A stretch of 64,000 nt of DNA from Brumimicrobium salinarum (GCF_002844555.1 NZ_PJNI01000002.1:1-64000); one strand, 5' to 3'. Positions 17,873 through 27,993 are shown, numbered from the stretch's first letter. The notes: a model not told the origin generated them from the sequence alone. Made by a program: numbers and translations.

Positions 17873-20167
17873 ATGATCCAAAAAGTGCTAAACTTACTGA
17901 ATGCTATACGGGCGTTTTTCCCAATTAATTTGCTCTTTGCTCAAGTTAAATACAACATTATTGTACTTTTTTACTGGATTTTCTTATTTGCTGTGGTGAA
18001 TAGTCAACTAGGAAATGGAATTGGGTTACCGTATTTATTTCTTTCTCCAGAATATTTGGGAGCTTCGGGTGGGATTTCCTTTTTGTTATTAGGTGTGAGT
18101 ATTGGCGGATTTATTATGGCTTTTCATATTTATAGTTACATACAGATAGGTCCCAAATATCCTTTTATAGCTACCTTATCTCGTCCTTTTTATAAATTCT
18201 CTGTTAATAACAGTCTAATTCCTTTAATATTTGTAGTTAATTTATGCGTTAATATCTATAATTTTCAAATAAGTCAAGAATATTTAGAAGATGTTAAAGT
18301 GATTTATCAACTCTTGTCTTTAATTTCAGGGGTTATACTCTTTATTTTATTTTCCTTGCTTTATTTTTTCCCCACAAATAAGGATTTATTTTCGATTACA
18401 GGAAAAAATAAAGCCCATTTTCAAGCTAAAACAAGTAATATTAAAGCTACTCTTCACAAAAAGCAAACTTGGTATGAGCCGTTTATGAAGAGTAGTTTTG
18501 ATCGATATTATTATATCGGATCTCGTTTTAAAATTAAGCAATCTCGGAGCAGTGCGCATTATGATATGAATGTTTTGAACAAGGTGTTTTCACAAAATCA
18601 TATCAATGCCTCTGTATTTGAGATTTTGTTGGTCGTATCTTACATATCGATTGGTTTTTTTAGAGATTATGATTTCTTTCAAGTTCCAGCAAGTGTTAGT
18701 GTTATGATGATTTTAACAATTGTCATTATGCTGATCAGTGCCTTGTTTTCTTGGTTCAAGGCTTGGACCTATCCGATAATTATAGCATCTTTTGTTTTGG
18801 TGAACTTGATAAGTACAAAAACTGACTTTTTTCAATTCAAGAGCTTTGCCTTCGGTTTGTCATATCAAAAAGAAGACCTTGCAAAATACACGAAAGCTTC
18901 TCTTTATGCGATGGATTATTCTGATACTGCAATACAAAATGATTATGAAAATTATGTAAAGACTTTAGAGAACTGGAAATTGAATTCGGGTACTAAAAAA
19001 CCGAAACTTGTAATTTTAAACACCAGTGGAGGAGGTTTGCGCAGTGCCATGTGGACTTTTAGGGTATTGCAAGAACTCGATGGAATAACGGATAATGAGT
19101 TTTCCAAACACATTCAAATGATTACAGGAGCTTCAGGTGGAATGATTGGTGCAGCCTATTACCGAGATCTATTGATTGAAGAATTGAATGATTCTCTTGT
19201 CTCCCGATTAGATAAAAAGCATTTGGATAATATTTCTAAAGATTTATTAAATCGATTGTCTTTTTCTATTTCTACTAATGATTTGTTTTTCAGGTACCAA
19301 ACCGTAAAAATAAATGATCATTATTACAGTAAAGACAGAGGTTATGCTTTTGAACAAGAATTAATTTCAAACCTTGAAGGTGCTTTTGATCATACTTTAG
19401 GTTATTACACTGATTTTGAACGTTCGGGAACAGTTCCAACCATGATTTTTACACCAACAATTGTAAATGATGGGAGAAGACTTTTGGTTAGTGCTCAACA
19501 TCATGGCTATCTTCAAGCAACTGATCAATTAGATGAGCGTGTAGGACTAGAACCACAAATAGAGAATATAGAATATTTAAAATATTTTAAAGACAATGAA
19601 CCTGATCAAGTAAACTTTACATCTGTGTTACGTATGAGCGCAACCTTTCCGTATATTATGCCTATGATTACGATGCCTTCACAGCCAGGAATGCAAGTTA
19701 TGGATGCTGGAATTAGAGATAACTATGGCACTAAAACAACTGTTCGGTATTTAATTGCATTACGGAAATGGATAGCAGAAAATACAAGTGGTGTAGTTAT
19801 TCTTAAAGTGAGAGATACTAAAAAGACATTAATTGGAGAAAAGTATGAGGATATCGGACTTTTTGAACGATTGCTTTTACCTTTTGGTAATATGTATGGT
19901 AACTTTCCACGGGTTCAGGACTTTAATCAAGATGAATTGCTTTCCACTGCTGTTCGTTCTATAAATTATCCAATTGAAGTGGTCACCTTTAATTTAAGGG
20001 AGAATTTTAAAGATAAAATTTCTCTTTCATGGCATTTAACCCAAAAAGAAAAGCAAAAAATTAAAAACGCAGTTTATTCTGATGAAAACAGTAAGTCTGT
20101 TCAGCGTTTGTTAAACATTTTAAGATTCGAAACAAAAGAAAATATAAAAGATGGCAAAGAAAAATAA
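17873..20167 (+). CDS. Membrane-anchored patatin-like phospholipase
   Basis: 764 residues. The N-terminal ~330 residues contain about eight membrane segments. The rest is a patatin domain: oxyanion hole SGGGLRS near residue 385, nucleophile motif GASGG near 419, and catalytic Asp in DAGIRDNYG near 610. It should be a serine acyl hydrolase on phospholipids or other lipids at the cytoplasmic membrane. It starts 27 bp after the arginase-family gene, and its end overlaps the SUI1 gene by 17 bp, so all four genes from 16,452 may be cotranscribed. Confidence 0.88.
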   Translation: MIQKVLNLLNAIRAFFPINLLFAQVKYNIIVLFYWIFLFAVVNSQLGNGIGLPYLFLSPEYLGASGGISFLLLGVSIGGFIMAFHIYSYIQIGPKYPFIATLSRPFYKFSVNNSLIPLIFVVNLCVNIYNFQISQEYLEDVKVIYQLLSLISGVILFILFSLLYFFPTNKDLFSITGKNKAHFQAKTSNIKATLHKKQTWYEPFMKSSFDRYYYIGSRFKIKQSRSSAHYDMNVLNKVFSQNHINASVFEILLVVSYISIGFFRDYDFFQVPASVSVMMILTIVIMLISALFSWFKAWTYPIIIASFVLVNLISTKTDFFQFKSFAFGLSYQKEDLAKYTKASLYAMDYSDTAIQNDYENYVKTLENWKLNSGTKKPKLVILNTSGGGLRSAMWTFRVLQELDGITDNEFSKHIQMITGASGGMIGAAYYRDLLIEELNDSLVSRLDKKHLDNISKDLLNRLSFSISTNDLFFRYQTVKINDHYYSKDRGYAFEQELISNLEGAFDHTLGYYTDFERSGTVPTMIFTPTIVNDGRRLLVSAQHHGYLQATDQLDERVGLEPQIENIEYLKYFKDNEPDQVNFTSVLRMSATFPYIMPMITMPSQPGMQVMDAGIRDNYGTKTTVRYLIALRKWIAENTSGVVILKVRDTKKTLIGEKYEDIGLFERLLLPFGNMYGNFPRVQDFNQDELLSTAVRSINYPIEVVTFNLRENFKDKISLSWHLTQKEKQKIKNAVYSDENSKSVQRLLNILRFETKENIKDGKEK

Positions 20168-20492
20168 GAAAAGCAATCACGTAGTTTATAGTACGAATCC
20201 GAACTACACGTATGATGAAGAAACACCAGAGCAAGAAACGTTGCCTAATAATGAGCAGTTATTGTATGTTTCAATTGATCGCAAGAAGCGCAAAGGTAAA
20301 GATGTAACGCTAATTGAAGGTTTTGTTGGTTCGGAAGATGATATGAAAGAACTTGGTAAGAGGCTTAAATCTGCTTGTGGAGTAGGTGGGTCTGCAAAAA
20401 ACGGTGAAATAATTATTCAAGGAAATAAACGCGACCAAGTAATGGAGCTTTTACAAAAAGAAGGATATAAAACGAAACGTAAAGGAGGGTAA
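20151..20492 (+). CDS. SUI1/YciH-type translation initiation factor
   Basis: 113 residues. A basic N-terminus is followed by the SUI1 domain: KGKDVTLIEGF, LKSACGVGGSAKNGEIIIQG and the end VMELLQKEGYKTKRKGG. It is the bacterial relative of eIF1 (E. coli YciH), which affects start-site fidelity. The start lies within the last codons of the patatin gene. Confidence 0.92.
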   Translation: MAKKNKKSNHVVYSTNPNYTYDEETPEQETLPNNEQLLYVSIDRKKRKGKDVTLIEGFVGSEDDMKELGKRLKSACGVGGSAKNGEIIIQGNKRDQVMELLQKEGYKTKRKGG

Positions 20493-20860
20493 TCTTTATC
20501 CTCATTCTCATCGTTCACAAGGACGCTTAACAATTCAACGTTCGAAGTATTGGATGTTTTTGCTTAAATTATAGTGAATTAGTATCCTGCTTTCAGGAAG
20601 TACATCCTGCTTTCAGGAAGTAAAAAACAAGCTTATTGGGGATAGAAATCTATAAGAATCTTCTTATTTTCTATATCGATATATATTCTTTGGACTTAAA
20701 ATAAAAGAATAGTTGTCTCAAAACTTTAATATGACTACCTTATTTTTAAATTTCAAACAAATTAACATACAAGAGTATATTCTTAGCGTTCTTATGCTCA
20801 ACGCTTTGAGTTTCCTTACATTTTAGACAGTTACCTTTATTATTGAATTCAATTTTTCTG
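20493..20860. other. Intergenic gap with a tandem hairpin repeat
   Basis: Between the SUI1 gene and the convergent Cbp1-like gene. It holds the 2 x 20-bp repeat listed separately. The rest is AT-rich with no credible gene. Confidence 0.5.
20584..20623. repeat. Tandem 20-bp repeat, two copies
   Basis: ATCCTGCTTTCAGGAAGTAC (20584-20603) is repeated at 20604-20623 with only the last base changed. Each unit contains the small stem TCCTG / CAGGA, so the pair can form two adjacent hairpins about 90 bp past the SUI1 stop codon. Confidence 0.8.
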
Positions 20861-21715
20861 CTATTTCACAGTAATTACTAAGTAATTAGAGATTCTCCAA
20901 AATTTATCCGCATCTAAAATGATTAATTTGTTGTTCTTCCATTCGTATGAAGAAATCGGGTGATCTGTCACCAATTCAGGTTTCTTACCCACAACGGTGA
21001 TTTCTTTTACTTTTGTTTTGTCCATAGATTGGAAATAATCTTGATTAAGATCTTCCGCAATATTTGTTTTCTTACCAATACCAATAAATCCACCTTCACG
21101 AACAAGGACTTGATTGTCAATTAATTCATCTAGAGTTCCATAAGCATAATGAACAGTATTCATTTCTTTCATTACATCTAATGCTAATTCTACTTGTTCT
21201 TGATACTCATCAAAAAGCTCAGAATATTCCATGTCTAAATCAGCTAAAGTACGTTGTAGTGACGCTATTTGCTCATCTCTCGCACGAATTTGCATAACCA
21301 ATCGATCTGTCATGTTTTCAAGTTCGCTTATCCTCAAATCTTTATCTTGAATTTTCTTTTTGAGTACATTTACCGTATTGGCATTTTGTTTTCTTAAAAA
21401 GTTAATGTGTTGAATTTCTTTTAAAATCCATTCTTGATCCTCATTTGTTAACTCTGGATTGTTACTTCTTACCCTAATTTCTTCTTCTTTAATATTAATT
21501 TTGGCAAGATTTGACTGTACTTCATTAAAGAAAGAGATGGCTTCATTTAAAACAGAATCTTTTTGGTTACTTTCTAGTTCAAGTTGAGCAACTTTGTTGC
21601 GCAATTCTATCACTTCTTTACTTGTTGTTTCTGTTGATTCCTCTGTTGTTGATGTTTGCTCTTCTTTACATGCAAATACTACAAATACTAAGCTCAATAA
21701 AAATAAGTACCTCAT
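20861..21715 (-). CDS. Cbp1-like coiled-coil lipoprotein
   Basis: 284 residues. Lipobox VVFACKEEQ (Cys16), then a Thr/Ser/Glu-rich linker, a long coiled coil (about 35-175), and a conserved C-terminal part: HYAYGTLDELIDN, EGGFIGIGKKTNIAEDLNQDYF, KEITVVGKK, ending FWRISNYLVITVK. This C-terminal pattern matches the Bacteroidota family named after the Cbp1 collagen-binding adhesin; the adhesin role is not shown for most members. It diverges from the M61 peptidase gene, and a TAATTTTG -7 element lies at 21743-21750 (minus strand). Confidence 0.72.
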   Translation of the reverse strand: MRYLFLLSLVFVVFACKEEQTSTTEESTETTSKEVIELRNKVAQLELESNQKDSVLNEAISFFNEVQSNLAKINIKEEEIRVRSNNPELTNEDQEWILKEIQHINFLRKQNANTVNVLKKKIQDKDLRISELENMTDRLVMQIRARDEQIASLQRTLADLDMEYSELFDEYQEQVELALDVMKEMNTVHYAYGTLDELIDNQVLVREGGFIGIGKKTNIAEDLNQDYFQSMDKTKVKEITVVGKKPELVTDHPISSYEWKNNKLIILDADKFWRISNYLVITVK

Positions 21716-21798
21716 AAGTTTGTTTATTTATTTCGTAATGCAAAATTAAGGAATTCTTTGGGTTAATTGTATCTTTGCGCAAAATCAATGAATTAATT

Positions 21799-23583
21799 AT
21801 GAAAAATTATAAGTTATTTCTCTTTGTTTTACTGTTCAGTTCTGCTGTGTTTAGTCAAGAAATCAGACATGAATTATCTATGCCAGCTCCAGAAACACAT
21901 TACTTTCATGTGGAAACTGTGTTGACAGACTTCTCTGAAGAGTCGGTTGTGATGACCCTTCCAGTTTGGACTCCAGGATCATATTTAGTTAGAGAATTTC
22001 CTAAAAATATTAATTTAGTAAGGGCTAAAGATGAAAATGGAAATGCACTCGAGGTGAACAAGACATCTAAAAACAAGTGGAAAATTGAAAAAGGCAACGC
22101 AAAAAAAGTTACTGTTAATTATGAGGTTTATGCTTTTGAACTTACAGTGAGAACATCTTTTCTTGATAAAACTCATGGGTATTTGAACGGAACAAGTGTT
22201 TTTATGTTTCCTGAAGGACATCAAAAATTGGGTGGAAAATTAACTGTGATTCCTCATTATACTTTTTCAAAAATAACGAGTCCATTAAATAAGGTAAGTG
22301 ATGGAGTAAGTAGAGATGACCGTGCAGAAACATTTTCTTTTAAAGATTATGACGAATTAGCAGATGCACCCATCGAAATCGGTAATCAAGAGACATTTAG
22401 TTTTATGGCTGCGGGTATAAAACATAATGTAGCTATTTATGGACCAGGAAACCATGATGTTGAAAAATTGAAAGTGGATATGGCGAAAATTGTTGAAGCA
22501 ACAACTGCTGTTTTCGGTCAAAATCCAAACGACGAATACTGGTTTATCATTCATAATACCGATTCTAGAGGTGGTGGATTAGAACACATGAATTCAACAA
22601 CGTTAAATGTTGATCGTTGGACTTATGGTCCCGAAAATTACATGAGTTTTTTATCATTAGTTGCGCATGAATATTTTCATGTTTGGAATGTAAAAAGATT
22701 AAGACCCGCAGCACTTGTTAATTATGATTACAGCAATGAAAACTATACAGACTTGCTTTGGGTAATGGAAGGATTTACCTCTTATTACGATGAATTAATT
22801 CTCAGGAGAGCTGGTTTTTATTCGGAGCAAGATTATTTAGATGTGTTTAATAGTACTATTAATTATGTTGAAAAACAACAAGGTAACAAAGTTCAACCAG
22901 TTACTCACGCTTCTTTTGATGCATGGATCAAAGCTTATCGTCCAAACGAAAACAGTAGGAATACAACCATTTCTTATTACTCCAAAGGTGGACTTTTAGC
23001 ACATGCAATCGATGCCATGATTATTAAAAAATTTAAAGGAAAAAAATCATTGGATGAATTTATGCAAAAATTGTATAAAGAATTTTATGCTGATCAAAAT
23101 ACTGGAATGACACCTGCACAATTTAAAAGTGCTTTAGAAGAGTTTTATGGCGATTCGCTTGATGAGTTTTTCGATAAATATGTTGAAAGCACAGAAACTA
23201 TTCCTTATTCAAAATATTTTGAGCCACTTGGATTGAACATTAAACAAACAGGAGGTGAACGAATTTCTTTAGGAATTTCAACACGTTCTGATAAAGGTAA
23301 ATTGATTATTTCAAATGTTGTAGCAGGGAGTTCTGCTGAAAAAGCTGGCTTGTCACCAAACGATGAGATTATTGCTTTTAATGGATTTAGAGTGAACTAT
23401 AAGGATTTAAATAGATTCCTAGATATGCTAGATGCTGGAAATGATTTTAATTTAATTATTTCAAGAGGAAAGCAATTAATGAGTATCGATGCTAAAATGG
23501 GGATAATTGAAACACCACATTATTCTTTTGATTACTCTTCTAATAAATTAGGTACGTACTGGTTGAGGGAGAAAATGAGATAA
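21799..23583 (+). CDS. M61 family metallopeptidase with PDZ domain
   Basis: 594 residues from the Met at 21799; an upstream in-frame start at 21775 is possible but would bury the signal peptide (KNYKLFLFVLLFSSAVFSQ). It has an N-terminal beta domain, then the glycyl-aminopeptidase-type catalytic part with the zinc motif HEYFH near residue 290 and GGLEHMNS before it. Near the end is a PDZ domain (AGSSAEKAGLSPNDEIIAFNG). It is a secreted or periplasmic zinc peptidase. The -7 element TATCTTTG at 21772-21779 supports the later start. Confidence 0.92.
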   Translation: MKNYKLFLFVLLFSSAVFSQEIRHELSMPAPETHYFHVETVLTDFSEESVVMTLPVWTPGSYLVREFPKNINLVRAKDENGNALEVNKTSKNKWKIEKGNAKKVTVNYEVYAFELTVRTSFLDKTHGYLNGTSVFMFPEGHQKLGGKLTVIPHYTFSKITSPLNKVSDGVSRDDRAETFSFKDYDELADAPIEIGNQETFSFMAAGIKHNVAIYGPGNHDVEKLKVDMAKIVEATTAVFGQNPNDEYWFIIHNTDSRGGGLEHMNSTTLNVDRWTYGPENYMSFLSLVAHEYFHVWNVKRLRPAALVNYDYSNENYTDLLWVMEGFTSYYDELILRRAGFYSEQDYLDVFNSTINYVEKQQGNKVQPVTHASFDAWIKAYRPNENSRNTTISYYSKGGLLAHAIDAMIIKKFKGKKSLDEFMQKLYKEFYADQNTGMTPAQFKSALEEFYGDSLDEFFDKYVESTETIPYSKYFEPLGLNIKQTGGERISLGISTRSDKGKLIISNVVAGSSAEKAGLSPNDEIIAFNGFRVNYKDLNRFLDMLDAGNDFNLIISRGKQLMSIDAKMGIIETPHYSFDYSSNKLGTYWLREKMR

Positions 23584-23592
23584 ACAAATATC

Positions 23593-23633
23593 AAGGTGGC
23601 GACATGGTTGAAATATCAAAAAGCCACCTTTTT
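23593..23633. terminator. Terminator between convergent genes
   Basis: Stem AAGGTGGC / GCCACCTT followed by TTT, placed between the M61 gene (ends 23583) and the AlgJ-like gene (ends 23632). It can serve the plus-strand gene; its right arm touches the stop codon of the minus-strand gene. Confidence 0.65.
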
Positions 23634-24765
23634 AGTTTCCGTATTTTTTTAAGGTGTTTTCAGGATTTGTCTCTAAACCAATAAACACCACAACATCGGG
23701 TTTATATTGTTCAACAATTTCTTCATTTACTTTGAATTGCCAAGCATCAAATATAAAGAGACTTTCAGCGAAAGACTCTCTAATAAATGGAATCAAAGCT
23801 GCACCGAAGGAATCCCTAATAAACAGTATGCGCACTCCATTTTCTATACGATCATTTTTGTACCTTCTTTCATATTCCCAAGGATATGCAAAACCAGGAA
23901 CTGGAGTAAATCCAAATTTCTCTGTGGTGGTTGAATGGTAGGAATTAGGCATAATAGATTCACTTATTTCATACAGTTCTGGAATGCCTAATACATTGTA
24001 GTGATAACCTTCTTGGAGCGTATCTTTTTTCCATTTTAATGCAGTTGCTGAAGGTATATTTTGGTTTGGAAAGTGTTTTCTAACCTTTTCTATAATAATT
24101 TCTGAAACAATGCTTCCAGCGCGTTGATTCCAATGATTATCTAATTGAAAGTACAATTTGTGATTGTCTTTTTGCTTTTTTAATACCTTATCGGGATAAA
24201 TGAGTAGCCCTGGTAGGGATTTATCTAAATGTTTTTTCAGATTATGAATCCTGTTTTTTTGTGATGCCTGAATACTATAAGGTAATTGTTGATCATAAAT
24301 TTGATGTTTCATTGGGGCAATCACCCAAAAAATAGGTATTTCCTTTTTATCAAAATAGTCTTTTCTTCTTTTCCATTCATTGGTAAATTCAGTTAATTGC
24401 TTTTCTGTAAAGTTTTTCCTTCCCCCTAATATTTCTAGTTCAATTCCTCCTTTAAAGTTCCAGCCATCGCGACCTATAAGCGTTTTGTTGGGATGTGGAG
24501 AGGTGTTAAAAATGTAGAACTTGGTTTGGTGATAAATATTTAAGAGCGGCGATCGAAAGAAGAAATTATCTGAAAAATATGCGTTGAAGTCAGTAGGAAA
24601 CCTATCTAATTGATTAATTTTTAAAGAAACATTATCTTTAAAAGCTCTATTTTCATCCTTTCTTTGAAACCCTTCAATTTTCAAGAAACTTAAAATAAAA
24701 GGAGCCATTATTAGGATCAAAAATAGTATCGGAAGTTGATATTTAATTAATTTATTTTTTTTCAT
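23632..24765 (-). CDS. AlgJ/DHHW-type SGNH O-acetylation protein
   Basis: 377 residues with one N-terminal membrane helix (LPILFLILIMAPFILSF). The periplasmic domain has SGNH-like features: FWVIAPMKHQIY, LDNHW (the Asp-His-Trp signature, near 220) and IRDSFGAAL with the likely nucleophile Ser. Proteins of this type accept acetyl groups from a membrane-bound O-acyltransferase and pass them to a polysaccharide. The MBOAT gene ends 3 bp upstream, so the pair is a normal AlgI/AlgJ-like unit. The polymer that is modified is unknown, as no polysaccharide synthesis genes lie nearby. Confidence 0.85.
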   Translation of the reverse strand: MKKNKLIKYQLPILFLILIMAPFILSFLKIEGFQRKDENRAFKDNVSLKINQLDRFPTDFNAYFSDNFFFRSPLLNIYHQTKFYIFNTSPHPNKTLIGRDGWNFKGGIELEILGGRKNFTEKQLTEFTNEWKRRKDYFDKKEIPIFWVIAPMKHQIYDQQLPYSIQASQKNRIHNLKKHLDKSLPGLLIYPDKVLKKQKDNHKLYFQLDNHWNQRAGSIVSEIIIEKVRKHFPNQNIPSATALKWKKDTLQEGYHYNVLGIPELYEISESIMPNSYHSTTTEKFGFTPVPGFAYPWEYERRYKNDRIENGVRILFIRDSFGAALIPFIRESFAESLFIFDAWQFKVNEEIVEQYKPDVVVFIGLETNPENTLKKYGN

Positions 24766-24768
24766 TTC

Positions 24769-26195
24769 TTAGAATCTAAAATAAATAAATGGATTATACG
24801 ATCCAGAATTAATGTAGATAACACAGATTATGAAAACCATAATAACACCTGTATCTATAACTGTTTGACCGATGTAAGTTTGCATGAAGTTTTGTTTAAA
24901 TAGAAAATCCTTTACCTTTTTAAAGAAAAGACTACTTGAAAATGCAGCAAGCACAAGGATGATTATTTTTTCATCGTTGAGATACATCATAAAGCTGTTT
25001 TTGTCTAACGTTTCAAAGCTAAATAGTTTAAAAATATATGCTAATGCTTCTGAGAAGTCTTCAACTCGAAAAAGAACCCAACCGATCATAACAATCAACA
25101 GGGTGTAGGCCCATTGTATAAAATTAGGAAGTTTAGTAAGTGTATGCTTAAATCCAATACGTTCAATAATTAAAAATAAACCATGAAACAAGCCCCAAAT
25201 AACGAAACTCCAGGTAGCACCATGCCAGATTCCTGTTAGAAAAAATACTGTTATTAAATTTACGTATGTTTTGTATTTTCCGTTTCTATTTCCACCGAGT
25301 GGTATATATACATAATCTCTAAACCATGTTGATAGTGAAATATGCCATCTTCTCCAAAATTCTTGAATACTTTTTGAAATATAGGGAAAGTTAAAGTTCT
25401 CCAAGAGTTTAAATCCAAACATTCTGCCTAATCCTATGGCCATATCAGAATATCCTGAAAAATCGAAATAAATTTGAAATGTATAAGCAATTATTCCCAG
25501 CCATGCAGTAGAGGTAGATAATGAATCTATTGGATTGATAAAAATTAAGTCTGCAATTTCTCCGCATGTGTTGGCAATAATTACTTTCTTAAATAGACCT
25601 AAAACAAAGCGGTTTACACCAGATCTGAAAAGTGTAAATGTGGATACGCGTGTTTTTATCTGATCAACAATGTCGTTATAGCGTACAATTGGACCTGCAA
25701 TTAACTGTGGAAATAAGCTAATGTACAGTGCAATATTGGAAAGTGAAGTTTTTTGTAGATTTTCATTCCGGTATACATCCCATAGTAATGACATTTGCTG
25801 GAAAGTAAAGAATGATATTCCCAAAGGTAAAACAATGTGCTGATAGGGGATAGGTGTATGTTCTAAGCCAGTGATACCTATTAGTTGATTGAGATTTAAT
25901 ATAAGAAAATCTAGGTATTTAAAAATGACTATAATGAGAATATTCAGTGTTAAACCAAAGGATAACCAAATGCTTCTTTTTTTTTCTGTTGACTTTTTTC
26001 TATGCGTTTAACAAAAAAATAATTGATGAGAATGGATCCAATCAATATGATACTGTAGGAAACACCTCCCCAAGCGTAAAAAACAAGACTGAATAATAGT
26101 AATGTATAGTTTCTAAACTTTTTGGGTGTGAGATAGTAAGCGCTCAATAAGAGCGGGAGAAACGCAAAAAGGAAGACAATACTATTAAATAACAT
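24769..26195 (-). pseudogene. MBOAT family O-acyltransferase (AlgI-like), frameshifted
   Basis: The gene is split in two frames. Residues 1-~75 (MLFNSIVFLFAFLPLLLSA...) read from 26195 and hit a stop at 25950. The remainder (SIWLSFGLTLNILIIV, then PLGISFFTFQ and the MBOAT core with FWRRWHIS and GIWHGATW) is in another frame and ends at 24769. The break is at a run of nine A (minus strand) at 25977-25985. Ten A would give one frame of 475 codons, the normal family length. Sequence on both sides is otherwise undamaged and the active-site His (WHG) is kept. So this is either a sequencing indel, a recent or phase-variable mutation, or a gene expressed by slippage. It would move acetyl groups across the inner membrane for the AlgJ-like partner. 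Confidence 0.88.
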
Positions 26196-26393
26196 TGAAT
26201 TTACTGATTATTGTTTTTGACTATCGGTCTCGATTCTTTATGGTATAAATTCAAACAGGTAAAGTTAAAATTTAAAATTAGAGCAATGTGAATTTCAACC
26301 CATAAATTAAATCTGTACCTGTAATAAACGTAATTTTTTGATTGAAATTTTATCAAGCTCTATTTCTTAACGGTTCAAAATTTTTCATTCCTG

Positions 26394-26981
26394 TTAAAAA
26401 GTAACTTTTGCGTCTTTCATGTAATTGTGAAATGTGTTGGTAATCTCTTCTTCGTATTTAGTATATACCCTAGCCGACTCAAATAAGTTGTTTTTGAAAG
26501 AAATTCGCTTCGATAAACCTGTTGCTGCTTTATTCATTCCTTCTAGTGATTTATAACCTTGAATCCACTTTTGTTCATGAATCAGATTCATCAGATGAAT
26601 AAAATCATTAGGATAGGTAAAAGAATGATTCTTAAAACTATGACTTTGAGTTTGAATAGCATATTTTGTAAATCTATTTACAAAGTCGTTGAAAGGTTCT
26701 GAATGATATTGCTGCCAATGAATCGCTAATAAATGGTCAAAATACAAATCTATGGCAATACCAGCAATTTTTGGTAAATCCTCATATAAACTTCGCCGTA
26801 GCTCTACAACATCAGGATGATGATCTACGTAATCATCTATTTTCCGATGTAAAGTCACACCATTTTGAACAACTTTTGGTAAATATGAATAATCTCTACC
26901 TTTTACAAAATCACCGTAAATATTAGCAAGTTGTAAAGCGAGATTGTCTTTAGAAAAATAGAGATGTCCTAAATAATTCAA
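26394..26981 (-). CDS. acpH: Acyl carrier protein phosphodiesterase (AcpH)
   Basis: 195 residues. MNYLGHLYFSKDN, NIYGDFVKGRDYSYLP and LHRKIDDYVDHHPDV are the ACP phosphodiesterase (DUF479) signatures of the HD-like family. It removes the 4'-phosphopantetheine group from holo-ACP. It lies 3 bp downstream of the porP/sprF-like gene on the same strand, without obvious functional link. Confidence 0.88.
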   Translation of the reverse strand: MNYLGHLYFSKDNLALQLANIYGDFVKGRDYSYLPKVVQNGVTLHRKIDDYVDHHPDVVELRRSLYEDLPKIAGIAIDLYFDHLLAIHWQQYHSEPFNDFVNRFTKYAIQTQSHSFKNHSFTYPNDFIHLMNLIHEQKWIQGYKSLEGMNKAATGLSKRISFKNNLFESARVYTKYEEEITNTFHNYMKDAKVTF

Positions 26982-26984
26982 GTT

Positions 26985-27986
26985 TTAATAAATAAATCTA
27001 GCTTTTCTATTCAACATGATATCATATATAAATGAAACTTCAAATCCACCAACACTTTTAGAAGCTGGTAGCATTGCATTTATATTCGTATCGTAGGCTG
27101 CAGAAATAGTCATCCCTTTAAAGGAGAACTGAAAATTAGCAATGATTGATTGTTTTAATCTATGGTAAATACCAAAAGAGAAAACTGTTGGCGTATAAAA
27201 TAAAGTTCTTAAAGAAGGTTCTTGTAAGTAAAAATCAAAGTTTGATCCAAAAATTATATTTTGATTAGGCCCTTGGAAAGCCGCCAGTACATTTGGAGAA
27301 ATTCCAAAATAACTCATATCGAAACGATGACTCATACCAAACTGACCAATATACCTTCTATATAAATCATCTCCAACATTGAAACGCATGTCTGGCTCTA
27401 AAATGTGTTGAGTTGAGAATCCAACATATACCTTGTTTGAAGGTGACGATTGAAATTTATAAAATAATCCAGCACCTAAATCAAAATTTGCAGTAGATGT
27501 ATTCCCAATTGCTTCTGGTGGCATTCCTTGGTTAAACTCATAACCATTCCATTGACTTCCCCAAGTCAAGTTTCCACCACCTAAAGAACGCTGATATAAA
27601 CCAGGAGCAACTCCAAGTGAAATTGAATTGTTCTCATTGAAAAAAATGTGATAAGCAATTGGCACACTTATGTTATTAACCATATAACGACCGTCACCAC
27701 TCATATCGTTTATAAATGAGGCTCCGATTCCTAGATAACCGTTTCTTTCACGTGATTTTAAAAGCTTGGCTTCACCTGATGCAGAAATAGTCTGGAAAGG
27801 TTTATCCGTAACCGTTAAATATTGATATCTAAAGTTAGCAAATACCTTTAGATCATTATTTTGTGTTCCAACAGCAGCAGGGTTATGTTGCATGTTATTA
27901 TTAAAAAACATACTGAAGTTTTTCCCTTGCTGCCCGAAAACAAAAGAACTTAAAATTATAGCAAGTGCTAAAAATATAAATTTCAT
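26985..27986 (-). CDS. PorP/SprF family type IX secretion membrane protein
   Basis: 333 residues. A signal peptide ends near SSFVFGQ. FFNNNMQHNPAAVGTQNNDLKVFANFRYQY is read as the usual N-terminal PorP/SprF motif region, and the rest is an outer-membrane barrel ending FIYDIMLNRKARFIY. These proteins partner with surface proteins exported by T9SS and are usually coded just after a type B CTD cargo gene, as here (8-bp gap). Confidence 0.93.
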   Translation of the reverse strand: MKFIFLALAIILSSFVFGQQGKNFSMFFNNNMQHNPAAVGTQNNDLKVFANFRYQYLTVTDKPFQTISASGEAKLLKSRERNGYLGIGASFINDMSGDGRYMVNNISVPIAYHIFFNENNSISLGVAPGLYQRSLGGGNLTWGSQWNGYEFNQGMPPEAIGNTSTANFDLGAGLFYKFQSSPSNKVYVGFSTQHILEPDMRFNVGDDLYRRYIGQFGMSHRFDMSYFGISPNVLAAFQGPNQNIIFGSNFDFYLQEPSLRTLFYTPTVFSFGIYHRLKQSIIANFQFSFKGMTISAAYDTNINAMLPASKSVGGFEVSFIYDIMLNRKARFIY

Positions 27987-27993
27987 AATAATA

